A stretch of DNA of 9,320 nt. It comes from Lachnospiraceae bacterium. Lineage in GTDB: Bacteria > Bacillota > Clostridia > Lachnospirales > Lachnospiraceae. Below, in pieces: positions 1 to 8,888 of the stretch. Position numbers and translations under genes: made by a program. Position 1 is the first letter of the stretch. Every line of letters begins with the position of its first letter. Location of the stretch: NCBI GenBank assembly GCA_017958585.1, contig JAGDCK010000089.1, forward strand, positions 1 through 9,320, given 5' to 3'. The notes beneath the pieces are model-generated. The model worked only from the letters and a program-made list of their open reading frames with translations, made no database searches and was not told the DNA's origin.

Positions 1-147
1 CACAGGCTGACCACCGTAAAGGATGCCGACAGGATCATAGTCCTTGGAAAAAGTGGCATCGAGGAGGAGGGAACCCACGAAGAACTTTTGAAAAAAGAGG
101 GTTCCTATTACAGGCTGTGGAACAGAATGGCTGATATGAATATGTAA
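1..147 (+). CDS. ABC transporter ATP-binding protein, C-terminal end (partial)
   Basis: Only the last 48 codons are present; the gene begins before the window. The visible peptide opens with HRLTT, which matches the H-loop (switch histidine) of ABC ATPases, and continues with DADRIIVL and EEGTHEELL, the usual tail of exporter-type nucleotide-binding domains of the MsbA/MdlB kind. The signature, Walker B and D-loop lie upstream and cannot be seen. In such proteins the ATPase domain is normally fused behind a six-helix membrane domain and powers export of drugs, lipids or peptides; the substrate here is unknown. The stop TAA lies 22 bases before the next start, so it is probably cotranscribed with the exonuclease gene. 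The family call is firm; the half-transporter architecture is inferred. Confidence 0.9.
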   Translation, partial: HRLTTVKDADRIIVLGKSGIEEEGTHEELLKKEGSYYRLWNRMADMNM

Positions 148-169
148 TGAAAGGATTTGGAAGCAGAAG

Positions 170-924
170 ATGAGATTTATTTCCTGGAATGTAAACGGAT
201 TAAGAGCGTGCCTTGGCAAAGGGTTTGAAGATTATTTTAAAGAGGCGGATGCCGATATATTCTGCCTGCAGGAGACGAAATGCAGTGAGGGTCAGGTGGA
301 ACTTGACCTGCCGGGATACCACCAGTACTGGAATTATGCGGACAAAAAGGATATTCCGGAACGGCGATCTTTACAAAGAGAGAGCCCATAAATGTCACCT
401 ATGGCATCGGTGTTGACGAGCACGACCATGAGGGAAGGGTGATCACCGCAGAGTTTGAGGATTTTTATTTTGTGACAGTTTACGTCCCCAACTCCCAGAG
501 AGAACTGGCAAGACTCTCCTACAGGATGAAGTGGGAAGAGGATTTCCTTGCTTATATAAAGAGGCTTGATGAGAAAAAGCCCGTTATCTACTGTGGGGAT
601 CTGAATGTGGCCCATGAGGAGATCGACCTGAAAAATCCTGCGTCAAATCACAAAAACGCCGGTTTTTCGGACGAGGAGAGGGCTGCTTTTTCAAAGGTTT
701 TGGAAAACGGCTTTGTGGACAGCTTCAGATTCTTTTATCCTGAAAAAGCAAATATATATTCCTGGTGGTCATATATGTTCCATGCCAGGGAGAACAATGC
801 GGGATGGCGTATAGACTATTTTGTGGTATCTGACCGCATAAAGGAAAAGATGGAGGATGCAAAGATCCATTGCAATATAATGGGATCCGATCATTGTCCT
901 GTGGAACTTGATATAAACCTTTAG
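170..924 (+). pseudogene. xth: Exodeoxyribonuclease III, reading frame broken by a one-base deletion
   Basis: Exonuclease III (AP endonuclease, EEP fold) cuts at abasic sites and removes 3' blocks in base excision repair. Two frames together make one normal protein. Frame one runs from ATG 170 and ends early at 391 (73 aa). The rest continues in the -1 frame from about 349 to the TAG at 924. Joined at GACAAAAAGG (341-350) they give about 251 residues, the normal family length, with a natural KKGYSGTAIFTK join. In joined numbering the catalytic set is complete: N7 (WNVNG), E35 (LQETK), Y105, D144 and N146 (GDLNVAH), D216 (RIDYF), D241 and H242 (SDH). GGAAG at 159-163 serves as ribosome binding site. 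Because all else is conserved, this is a recent indel, a sequencing or assembly error, or -1 ribosomal frameshifting at C AAA AAG. I favour the first two. Confidence 0.9.
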
Positions 925-931
925 GGGGAAG
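923..931 (+). promoter_or_regulatory. Ribosome binding site deciding the TTG start of addB
   Basis: AGGGGGAAG overlaps the xth stop codon and lies 6 bases before TTG 938. The addB frame has a TAA at 932-934 and no ATG until codon 44, which is behind the Walker A motif. The start must therefore be TTG 938 or TTG 944. TTG 938 gives MSLRF, a common AddB beginning, and is preferred. A second weak purine run (AAGGG, 933-937) could serve TTG 944. Confidence 0.65.
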
Positions 932-937
932 TAAGGG

Positions 938-3900
938 TTGAGTTTGAGATTTTATTTTGGGCCCAGCGGCTCGGGGAAAAGCAGTCAATTATACAGGGAA
1001 GTATTGGAGAGAGCAGGGAGAGAACCCGGAAGGAATTTTCTCTTTATCGTGCCGGATCAATATACCATGCAGACACAAAAAGATCTGGTTTCAAAAAGTG
1101 ACTGCAGCGGTATAATGAATATCGATGTCCTCAGTTTCGGACGACTTTCGCACAGAATTCTGGAGGAGGTAGGCGGGGAGGATACGCCTGTTTTGGATGA
1201 TACCGGAAAGAGTCTGGTGCTTCAGAAGGTGGCATTGTCCGTATCCGATGAGCTTCCGACCCTTAAGGGCCTTATAAAAAAACAGGGCTATATCCATGAG
1301 GTAAAAAGCGTCCTCTCGGAGTTTATGCAATATGGCATCGGCGTGGATGATGTTGACAGGCTGATCGAGTATTCTAAAGGGAGAAACGCTCTTAATGCCA
1401 AATTAAAGGATCTGAAGGTTATATACAGAGCCTTCAAAGATTATATAAGGGATTCTTTTATCACCACCGAGGAAAAGATGGATGTCCTCACAAGAGCCGT
1501 ATCAAAGTCCGGGATCCTAAAAAACAGCGTGGTCATCTTTGACGGCTTTACCGGCTTTACACCGATCCAGTACAGGGTTTTGACGGAGCTCATGATGACC
1601 TGCAGTGAGGTGGTGATCTCTCTGACGCTCGGCATGGGAGAAGACCCCTATGTCCTTGACGGGGAGCACAATCTGTTTTATCTGACTAAAAAGACAGTGG
1701 CGGATCTGGAAAAATGCCTGCAGAAAGCGGGAGGAAACAGAGGAAGCGACGTCTTTGTCAATTCTGATTTTAATCGATTCAAAGACTCAAAGGAACTGGG
1801 ATTTTTGGAGCAAAACATCTTCAGATCAAAGAGTAAGAGGTTTGCGGAAATTCCAAAGGATATTCAGATCTTTGAGGAGACAGATCCCGCGGAAGAAGTG
1901 GGAAAAGCAGCCGTAAAGATTAAAAAGCTTATCATGGAGGAGGGTATCTCCTACAGGGATATCGCTGTGGTGAGCGGATCTTTGGAAGACTATGCTCCTT
2001 ACATCGAGACCCGGTTCGAACTTTTGGATATCCCTTTTTACATTGACAGGACGAGGGGCATAAGGTTAAACCCCTTGATTGAGACTATTAAGGCGTATAT
2101 AAACCTGTTTCTTGATAACTTTACCTATGAGGCGGTTTTTAGCTTTTTAAGGGGCGGAATGAGCGATTTTGAGACTCAGACCGTGGACGAACTTGAAAAC
2201 TATTGTATCGCAACGGGCATAAGGGGATTAAGCAGCTGGAAAAAAGTCTTCTCCTACGAGACCATGGATGTTAAGGACGAGGAAAAGAAGGCCTATATAA
2301 ATGAGGCTAGGGAAAAGTTCGTCAATCTGTTTGAAGGAGCGGCTTTAAAGCCTTCTGCAACAGCAGCGGAATATACGGAGAATCTGTATGATTTTCTGAC
2401 TAAGCTCGGTGCCGGTGAGAAGTTAAATGCTTTTTCCGAAGATTTTAAGGCTTCGGGGGATCCGGTGAAGGCAAAGGAGTACAGCCAGATCTACAGGGTC
2501 GTTATGGAGATGCTTGATCAGATCCACGAGCTCTTAAAGGATGAGGTCATAAGTCTCAGGGAGTTTTCGGAGATAATCGATGCGGGAATCGCGGAGATCA
2601 CCGTGGGAACCATCCCCCAGAATGTGGACAGATGTCTTGTGGGTGATGTGGAAAGAAGCCGACTTAACAATGTAAAGGTGCTGTTTTTTCTGGGTGTAAA
2701 CGATGGAAATATTCCGAAGGGGATCACCACAGGCGGTCTTATATCCGATGCGGACAGGGAGTTTTTAAGAGATTCCGACCTGGAGCTTGCGCCCACCCCC
2801 AGACAGCAGATGTTTATCCAGAGGCTTTATCTGTACATGAATATGACCAAGCCATCGAGGAAACTGTTTTTGTCATATTCCAGGGTAAACAGTGAGGGTA
2901 AAAGCCTGGCGCCGTCATATCTTATAAAAAATCTGTGCGGCCTGTATCCTGAACTCAGAATTTCTGAGGATAACGGGGACATCCTTGGGAGTATCATAAA
3001 CAAAAAACAGGGTCAGAGGTATCTTGCGGAAGGCCTCAGGGAGTATTTTGCAGGGCTTATGACCCCTGAAAAGACAAAGGATTTTAAGGTTCTCTACAGC
3101 GTGTACAAGGGAAGTGACCTGTCGGAGGAATACACAAGGGCAGCTCTGTCCTCCTATGAAAAGAAAAACCTGTCGAAGGCAGTTGCCTCCGCTCTCTACG
3201 GCCTTCGTCTTGAAAACAGTGTGACCAGGCTTGAAAACTTTGCTTCCTGTGCATATATGCATTTTCTGGAGTATGGTCTCAGCTTAAAGGAGAGAGAAAA
3301 ATACGGATTTGATGCTCTTGACCTTGGAAATGTGTTTCACGGGGTTTTGCAGATGTTTTCAATCGGGCTCGAGAGAGATGGAAAGACATGGCTTAATTTC
3401 GATGAGACCTATGCGAAGGAGGCTGTATCAAAAGCGGTTGACGATTTCTGTGCTGATTATAACAACACGGTTTTCTATGCCAGCGCCCAGAATGCCTATG
3501 CCATAATTCGCATGAAAAGGATACTGACAAGGAGCGTAATGACACTTCAGAACCAGATTGCGGCAGGGGATTTTGTGCCAAAGGGATACGAAGTATCATT
3601 TGGAAGGATCGATGACCCTACAAAGATCGATGTGACCCTTTCCGATACGGAAAAAATGTATCTTAAGGGAAAGATCGACAGAATAGATACCTGCAGGGAT
3701 GAGGATCATATTTATGTAAAGGTCCTTGATTACAAGAGCGGAAACAAGGATTTTGACCTGGTTGCGCTCTATCACGGCCTTTCTTTGCAGCTGGTACTGT
3801 ATATGAAGGCGGCAACGGGAATGCTTGAAAAAGAAAATCCCGGTGCAAAGGTCGTCCCGGCGGCATGGCTGTATTACCGAGTGGATGATCCTCAGGTTAC

Positions 3901-4360
3901 AAGTGCCGAGGCTCTTACTGACGAAGAGATAAATGAAAAAATACAAAAAGCCCTTCGCACAAAAGGTCTTGTAAACGGGGATGACAAGGTTCTGTATCAC
4001 CTGGATAAGGCAGAAGAGGGTGAATCTGCGGTGATTCCCGTAAAATACAACAAGGATCATTCCCTGGCGGCCACATCGGATGTTATAGGTCCGGAGGATA
4101 TGCTGGCGATCTCGGGATATACGGATCTTGTGATAAAAAGGCTTGGAAAATCCATTGTGGACGGAGATATTTCCATTTCTCCCTCCGAGAAAAAGCAGGG
4201 CAGGGTTGCCTGCGAATACTGTGCTTTCAAAAGTGCCTGCCCCATGGACAAAAATATTCCGGGATACGAGTACAGAGACTGCTCTAAAGTGGAGAACTGT
4301 GAGAATGACGCAGATATTCTTGACAAAATGAGGAAAGAGATTGATGAAGTTTACACCTGA
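938..4360 (+). CDS. addB: ATP-dependent helicase/deoxyribonuclease subunit B (AddB/RexB)
   Basis: AddB pairs with AddA in the cytoplasmic helicase-nuclease that resects double-strand breaks, responds to Chi-type sites and prepares 3' tails for RecA. The 1140 residues match the family length. Near the N terminus is a Walker A, GPSGSGKS (8-15), within a helicase-like domain. The C-terminal RecB-family nuclease is intact: H801 (GNVFHG), D914 (GKIDRID), D931 and K933 (LDYKSG), Q951 and Y955 (QLVLY). The four cysteines of the AddB iron-sulfur cluster are C771 (FASCAY) and C1092, C1095, C1101 (C-x2-C-x5-C). Nuclease and cluster both look active. The start is TTG 938, 13 bases after xth, and the end overlaps addA, so translation of addB and addA is probably coupled. 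Motif roles come from family knowledge; the residues are seen directly. Confidence 0.97.
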   Translation: MSLRFYFGPSGSGKSSQLYREVLERAGREPGRNFLFIVPDQYTMQTQKDLVSKSDCSGIMNIDVLSFGRLSHRILEEVGGEDTPVLDDTGKSLVLQKVALSVSDELPTLKGLIKKQGYIHEVKSVLSEFMQYGIGVDDVDRLIEYSKGRNALNAKLKDLKVIYRAFKDYIRDSFITTEEKMDVLTRAVSKSGILKNSVVIFDGFTGFTPIQYRVLTELMMTCSEVVISLTLGMGEDPYVLDGEHNLFYLTKKTVADLEKCLQKAGGNRGSDVFVNSDFNRFKDSKELGFLEQNIFRSKSKRFAEIPKDIQIFEETDPAEEVGKAAVKIKKLIMEEGISYRDIAVVSGSLEDYAPYIETRFELLDIPFYIDRTRGIRLNPLIETIKAYINLFLDNFTYEAVFSFLRGGMSDFETQTVDELENYCIATGIRGLSSWKKVFSYETMDVKDEEKKAYINEAREKFVNLFEGAALKPSATAAEYTENLYDFLTKLGAGEKLNAFSEDFKASGDPVKAKEYSQIYRVVMEMLDQIHELLKDEVISLREFSEIIDAGIAEITVGTIPQNVDRCLVGDVERSRLNNVKVLFFLGVNDGNIPKGITTGGLISDADREFLRDSDLELAPTPRQQMFIQRLYLYMNMTKPSRKLFLSYSRVNSEGKSLAPSYLIKNLCGLYPELRISEDNGDILGSIINKKQGQRYLAEGLREYFAGLMTPEKTKDFKVLYSVYKGSDLSEEYTRAALSSYEKKNLSKAVASALYGLRLENSVTRLENFASCAYMHFLEYGLSLKEREKYGFDALDLGNVFHGVLQMFSIGLERDGKTWLNFDETYAKEAVSKAVDDFCADYNNTVFYASAQNAYAIIRMKRILTRSVMTLQNQIAAGDFVPKGYEVSFGRIDDPTKIDVTLSDTEKMYLKGKIDRIDTCRDEDHIYVKVLDYKSGNKDFDLVALYHGLSLQLVLYMKAATGMLEKENPGAKVVPAAWLYYRVDDPQVTSAEALTDEEINEKIQKALRTKGLVNGDDKVLYHLDKAEEGESAVIPVKYNKDHSLAATSDVIGPEDMLAISGYTDLVIKRLGKSIVDGDISISPSEKKQGRVACEYCAFKSACPMDKNIPGYEYRDCSKVENCENDADILDKMRKEIDEVYT

Positions 4361-7300
4361 TCAGCAAAAATGCATAGATATTCACGGTAAAAACATATTG
4401 GTTTCCGCCGCAGCGGGAAGCGGAAAGACCGCTGTGCTTACAGAGAGGATAATCAGGATGGTCTGCCATGAGTCGGATCCTGTCGACATAGACAGAATAC
4501 TGGTGGTTACTTTCACAAAGGCAGCGGCAGCGGAGATGAGAGCCAGGATAGAAAAAAGGCTTTATGAGGAGCTGGAAAAAGATCCGGAGAACGTTCATCT
4601 TCAGAGACAGCTTTCCCTTATCTACAATGCACAGATAACGACCATCGACTCCTTTTCGCTCTTTATAGTAAAAAACCATTTCAACAAGATCGGCCTGGAG
4701 CCCGGTTTTCGTGTGGCTGATGAAGCGGAGATGCAGATGCTCCGCGAGGACGTCATGGAAAAACTCCTTGAGGATTATTACAAAGAGGACAGCGATGACT
4801 TTAAAAAGTGCCTTGAGTTTTTCTGCAGAAAGACCGGGGATAAAGAGTTAAAGGCAATGATCGACAAGCTTTCAAGCGTTGCTTCATCCATGCCATGGCC
4901 GGATAAGTGGCTTATTGAAAGGAAAAATGATTACAGAGATGATTCGGCATGCAAAGACTATTTGATGGATTTAATCATAAAGTACCTGGAGTCCTGCGTT
5001 GCCGAATACGAAAAGATGATAGAAATCATTCAAAGTCCCGACGGACCCTATATGTACGGTGAGTTGGTGGATGGCGAGTACGAAGCCATACAGAAGACGC
5101 TTATGGCCGATACTTTTGAAAAGCTTTACGAGAAGGTCTCCGCCATAAGCTTTGGAAGTCTTCCGAGGAAAAAGGATGATTCCGTTTCTCCCATGAAGAG
5201 GGAACTGGTGCAGGGTTACCGAAACGGTGTGAAAGATATCATCAATAAAAAGATAATGGGCGAGATATTCGCCACACCATTTGATCTTGCAGACTTGCAG
5301 GCTGCGGAGTGCGCAGAGGTGGTGGATGTTTTGGTTGATATGACCCTTGATTTTGACGAAAGGGTTGCCAATGAGAAAAGCAGGAGAAAGATAATAGATT
5401 TTTCCGACATGGAGCATTTTGCTCTGAAAATCTTAATGACCCCGGATGAAAACGGAAACATGACTGTAAGTGATGTGGCAAAGGAGTACAGGGAGTTTTT
5501 CAGGGAAGTCATGATCGATGAGTATCAGGACTCAAACCTTGTACAGGAATATATCCTGTCAGCCGTGGCGGGAGATAAGCCCGGTACGTACAACAGGTTC
5601 CTCGTGGGTGATGTCAAGCAGAGTATTTACAGATTCAGACAGGCAAGGCCCGATCTTTTCCTTGAAAAATACGGGACATACGGCGATGAAAGCTGTGACG
5701 AGACCAGGATCGATCTGTCAAATAATTTCAGAAGCCGTGAGGAAGTCATAAAAAGCGTAAATTCCCTCTTTGAAAGGATAATGCAGGAGGATTCCTCGAA
5801 GTTAGCCTATGACGATAAAGCGGCTCTATACGTGGGCGCAGATTATTATGAATACACGCCGGATAAATCAAGCGAGATCCTGTTTTCATGTGCTGACGGC
5901 CTTGATTTTAACAAAAAAATGGAGAGGGAGGCCACCCTTATTGCCACAAAGATCGGGCAGCTCATGAAGTCCATGCAGGTGCAGATAAAGGACAGTAAGG
6001 AGTTCAGACCCTTAAAATACAGCGATATTGTGATCCTCTTTAGAAGCGGCCGTGACAGGGAGGATATTTTTAAGAAGGTCCTTGAAAAAAACGGCATACC
6101 TGCCTATACGGAGTCAAAGAAGGGTTATTTTGGCGCAAAAGAGATCACGGTTTTAATAAATCTCTTAAAAGTGTTGGACAATCCCCTTCAGGATATCCCC
6201 GTATTTGCGGTGATGAGATCCGTGTTTGGAGGCTTTAGCGATGAGGAGATAGCACTTCTTAGGGCAGATGATAAAAAAACTCGTCTCTTTAAAGCCGTTA
6301 CCGACAGGAGTGCATCTGATAAAGAGGATGAACTGACAGATAAATCAAGGGCTTTTGTGGATATGATCACTAGATACAGACAGATGGCAAAGACCATGTC
6401 CGTGCATGAGCTTTTGATAAAGATAAATGCGGAACATGATTATCTTGACTATGTAAGCGCACTTCCCGCCGGAGAGAAGCGTAGGAGCAATGTGGAAATG
6501 CTCTTTACCAAGGCACTTTCCTTTGAAAAGACCTCCATGTACGGACTATTTCAGTTTGTGCGATACATTGAGCAGATAGAGTCCTATTCCATCGATGAGG
6601 GTGAGGCTCAGATGATCGATGAGAATGCAAATGTGGTCAGGATCATGAGCATTCACAAGAGTAAGGGACTGGAATTTCCTGTGGTATTTGTGGCTTCACT
6701 GGACAAGCAGTTTAATGAAAGCGACATAAAAGAAGAACTTATCTGCGACAGTGAACTGGGTCTGGGAATCATGTATTTTAATCCCGGGAAAAGGATAAAG
6801 AATAACACTCTCAGGCATATGGCCATTTCCGCAAAGATAAAGCAGGAAAATGTGGCTGAGGAGATCAGGATACTCTACGTGGCTTTGACAAGAGCCAGGG
6901 AAAAACTGATCCTTACAGGTAATATATCTACCGCCGAATATGACAAGATTGTGGATGAGGCTTACGGTGAGAGGGAAAATCCAAAGAGACTTGCATACGG
7001 TAATTTCATCAAAACAAGACGTTATCTTGATTTAATAACACCCTTTATTAAAGACATTTCATTCCGTCCTTCGTTTTTTGGAGATGAAGAACTTAAAAAT
7101 GAATTTTTTGCGTCACAGCTTGAAAACGCTAAAGCGTTAATAGAGCTAAACGTAGATTTGGCAAGGGATGAAGAGGATAAATTACAGCTGTTGTCAAAAA
7201 GGTTTGAATACGTTTATCCGTACGAACATCTTAGAAAATTATATACAAAAACATCTGTGTCTGAATTAAAAATTGCATCTATGGCTGTCAGTGATGAGGA

Positions 7301-7970
7301 GGCTTACAGTATGTTTGAGCCGGAGGATGTGCCGCTATATGTTCCCCGTTTTAAAAAGGCAGAGGAGCCTGCTGACGGAGCCACAAGAGGTTCCGCATAT
7401 CACAGATGCATGGAGATAATTGACTTTGACAGGGTTCTTGGACCTGCTTTTGAAGGTACTTTGCCGGCAAGCTTTGATGAATACTTGCAGATACTGTGTG
7501 GTGATTCAATTAACCTGATCAGAAAGAATACGGAAGAGTTTCTGGATGAGAATGTAAAGAGTGGAAAGCTTTCTTCGGAGTACAGAGGACTTATAAATAC
7601 TGACAAGGTCCTCAATTTCTTTAAGACAAAGCTCTCCTATCGCATGTGGATGGCCTCAAAGAGAGGGGACCTTTACAGAGAACAGCCCTTTGTGTACGGA
7701 ATCTCGGCGGACAGGCTCTCAGGCGAGTTTTCAGCAGATGAGAAGGTTTTGATCCAGGGAATAATTGACGTCTTTTTCGTGGAAGACGGTAATATCGTTT
7801 TAATGGATTATAAGACAGACACAGTTTCCGGGTTTGACAGACTCTGGGAGAGATATTCCGTTCAGCTTGACTATTACAGTGAAGCACTTTGCAGTATCAG
7901 AAAGATGCCCGTAAAGGAAAAAATAATATATTCCTTTTATTTGGAGGCTGAAAATGGTATACTGACTTAG
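4344..7970 (+). CDS. addA: ATP-dependent helicase/deoxyribonuclease subunit A (AddA/RexA)
   Basis: AddA is the 3'-5' SF1A (UvrD-like) motor and second nuclease of AddAB. From ATG 4344 it has 1208 residues. Helicase motifs in order: Walker A AAAGSGKT (22-29), Ia VVTFTKAAAAEM (54-65), II DEYQD (392-396), III GDVKQSIYRFR (422-432), V SIHKSKGLEF (769-778), VI YVALTRAR (845-852). The C-terminal RecB-type nuclease has H1020 (GSAYHR), D1142 (GIIDVFF), D1155 and K1157 (MDYKTD), Q1174 and Y1178. So both motor and nuclease appear active. I prefer ATG 4344 (MKFTPDQQ) to the adjacent TTG 4341, because ATG is the commoner codon; AGGAAAGAG at 4331-4339 could serve either. The gene begins inside the addB end, typical of coupled translation. 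A GC-poor stretch covers about residues 893-973, between motif VI and the nuclease. Confidence 0.97.
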   Translation: MKFTPDQQKCIDIHGKNILVSAAAGSGKTAVLTERIIRMVCHESDPVDIDRILVVTFTKAAAAEMRARIEKRLYEELEKDPENVHLQRQLSLIYNAQITTIDSFSLFIVKNHFNKIGLEPGFRVADEAEMQMLREDVMEKLLEDYYKEDSDDFKKCLEFFCRKTGDKELKAMIDKLSSVASSMPWPDKWLIERKNDYRDDSACKDYLMDLIIKYLESCVAEYEKMIEIIQSPDGPYMYGELVDGEYEAIQKTLMADTFEKLYEKVSAISFGSLPRKKDDSVSPMKRELVQGYRNGVKDIINKKIMGEIFATPFDLADLQAAECAEVVDVLVDMTLDFDERVANEKSRRKIIDFSDMEHFALKILMTPDENGNMTVSDVAKEYREFFREVMIDEYQDSNLVQEYILSAVAGDKPGTYNRFLVGDVKQSIYRFRQARPDLFLEKYGTYGDESCDETRIDLSNNFRSREEVIKSVNSLFERIMQEDSSKLAYDDKAALYVGADYYEYTPDKSSEILFSCADGLDFNKKMEREATLIATKIGQLMKSMQVQIKDSKEFRPLKYSDIVILFRSGRDREDIFKKVLEKNGIPAYTESKKGYFGAKEITVLINLLKVLDNPLQDIPVFAVMRSVFGGFSDEEIALLRADDKKTRLFKAVTDRSASDKEDELTDKSRAFVDMITRYRQMAKTMSVHELLIKINAEHDYLDYVSALPAGEKRRSNVEMLFTKALSFEKTSMYGLFQFVRYIEQIESYSIDEGEAQMIDENANVVRIMSIHKSKGLEFPVVFVASLDKQFNESDIKEELICDSELGLGIMYFNPGKRIKNNTLRHMAISAKIKQENVAEEIRILYVALTRAREKLILTGNISTAEYDKIVDEAYGERENPKRLAYGNFIKTRRYLDLITPFIKDISFRPSFFGDEELKNEFFASQLENAKALIELNVDLARDEEDKLQLLSKRFEYVYPYEHLRKLYTKTSVSELKIASMAVSDEEAYSMFEPEDVPLYVPRFKKAEEPADGATRGSAYHRCMEIIDFDRVLGPAFEGTLPASFDEYLQILCGDSINLIRKNTEEFLDENVKSGKLSSEYRGLINTDKVLNFFKTKLSYRMWMASKRGDLYREQPFVYGISADRLSGEFSADEKVLIQGIIDVFFVEDGNIVLMDYKTDTVSGFDRLWERYSVQLDYYSEALCSIRKMPVKEKIIYSFYLEAENGILT
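7955..7963 (+). promoter_or_regulatory. Possible extended -10 promoter for the patatin-like gene
   Basis: TGGTATACT inside the last codons of addA fits an extended -10 (TG-n-TATACT, five of six matches to TATAAT). No convincing -35 lies 16-18 bases upstream, which extended -10 promoters can tolerate. Transcription would start near 7970, about 38 bases before the ATG at 8008. This rests on sequence match only. Confidence 0.3.
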
Positions 7971-7971
7971 T

Positions 7972-7983
7972 GGTCTTTAGACC
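7972..7983. repeat. Short perfect inverted repeat between addA and the patatin-like gene
   Basis: GGTCT-TT-AGACC begins two bases after the addA stop. The arms are perfect, but the two-base spacer is too tight for a good RNA hairpin, and the following T run (five T) is separated by GCAAA. It could be a weak terminator for addA after local opening of the stem, or an operator just downstream of the possible -10. Function is not shown. Confidence 0.35.
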
Positions 7984-8007
7984 GCAAATTTTTGTTGTGA
8001 GGTTTGT

Positions 8008-8880
8008 ATGGAGAAAAACACCGGATTGGTTCTGGAAGGCGGCGCAATGCGTAGTATTTTTACGGCCGGCGTTCTGGATGCTCTGATGGAAGAAAAAATG
8101 CAGTTTCCGAATGTTTATGCCGTGTCTGCCGGAGCTTTTGCAGGCATGCATTACATAAGCAATCAATATGGAATCTGCAGGAAGGCTATGATCGACAGCC
8201 TTTACGAATATCAATATCTCGGACCCAAGGTATTTTTCAAAAAGGGTACTTTTTTTGATATGGATTACCTCTTTGACGTGATCCTTCCTGAAGTGTCAAA
8301 ATTTGATTTTGATGCTTTCAAAAAATATCCCGGTAGATTTATCACAAGCACTGTGGATTGCAATACCGGAGAAATACATTATTTCAGCGAGTTTGAGTCC
8401 ATGGAGAGACTCAGCAGTGTCATGAAGGCTGCAAACTCAATGCCCATAATCGCCAGGATTACTGAGATCGACGGCATGCCGATGCTGGACGGCGGAATGA
8501 GGGATGCGATTCCCATTATGAAGGCTCTTGAGGACGGAATGGAAAAGATAGTGGCGGTGCTTACCCGCGATCCCTCCTACAGAAAGAGCGAGAAAAAGGC
8601 TCTGGATCAGAGGATAACGGAAGTTTTGTACAGAAAATATCCAAAGTTTCTGGAGATGCTTCAGACCAGATGGAAAAGGTACAATGACTCCCTGGAAGTC
8701 ATCGAAAATATGGAAAAAGAGGGAAAAGCCTTTGTCTTCAGGACTTATGGCAAGAACTTTAAAAACGGCGAAAGCAACCCCGACAGGCTTAATGAGTATT
8801 ACAGATACGGTCTCGAGGAAGCAAGAAGCCGTATGGGTGAACTTAAAAAGTTTTTGGATGGAGATGTTGACAAACAATAA
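8008..8880 (+). CDS. Patatin-like phospholipase family protein
   Basis: This 290-residue protein has the layout of bacterial patatin-like serine acyl hydrolases (the E. coli YjjU type). The oxyanion-hole loop is LEGGAMR (9-15), followed by SIFTAGVLDAL. The nucleophile elbow is AVSAGA with Ser40, and the dyad aspartate is D161 in LDGGMRDAIP. The first Gly of the usual GxSxG is Ala38, a mild departure. Such enzymes hydrolyse lipid acyl esters; the substrate here is unknown. There is no signal peptide and no clear membrane segment, so it is likely cytoplasmic or loosely membrane-attached. The C-terminal third is rich in Lys and Glu. GTGAGG (7997-8002) lies 5 bases before ATG. It follows addA by 37 bases, so it could be read through from addA or have its own promoter. 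I see no functional tie to AddAB. Confidence 0.9.
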   Translation: MEKNTGLVLEGGAMRSIFTAGVLDALMEEKMQFPNVYAVSAGAFAGMHYISNQYGICRKAMIDSLYEYQYLGPKVFFKKGTFFDMDYLFDVILPEVSKFDFDAFKKYPGRFITSTVDCNTGEIHYFSEFESMERLSSVMKAANSMPIIARITEIDGMPMLDGGMRDAIPIMKALEDGMEKIVAVLTRDPSYRKSEKKALDQRITEVLYRKYPKFLEMLQTRWKRYNDSLEVIENMEKEGKAFVFRTYGKNFKNGESNPDRLNEYYRYGLEEARSRMGELKKFLDGDVDKQ

Positions 8881-8888
8881 TCCAAACA

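Noticed and set aside
439..924. Separate 161-residue gene starting at ATG 439
   Set aside because: The frame is open and reads as ExoIII sequence upstream of 439 back to about 349, so this is the rear part of the broken xth gene and not an independent gene.
3596..4060. Antisense open frame of 154 codons inside addB
   Set aside because: It lies wholly opposite the conserved nuclease region of addB, shows no recognisable motif and is explained as a shadow of that gene.
4971..5417. Antisense open frame of 148 codons inside addA
   Set aside because: It is opposite a well-supported coding region and its product resembles no family I know.
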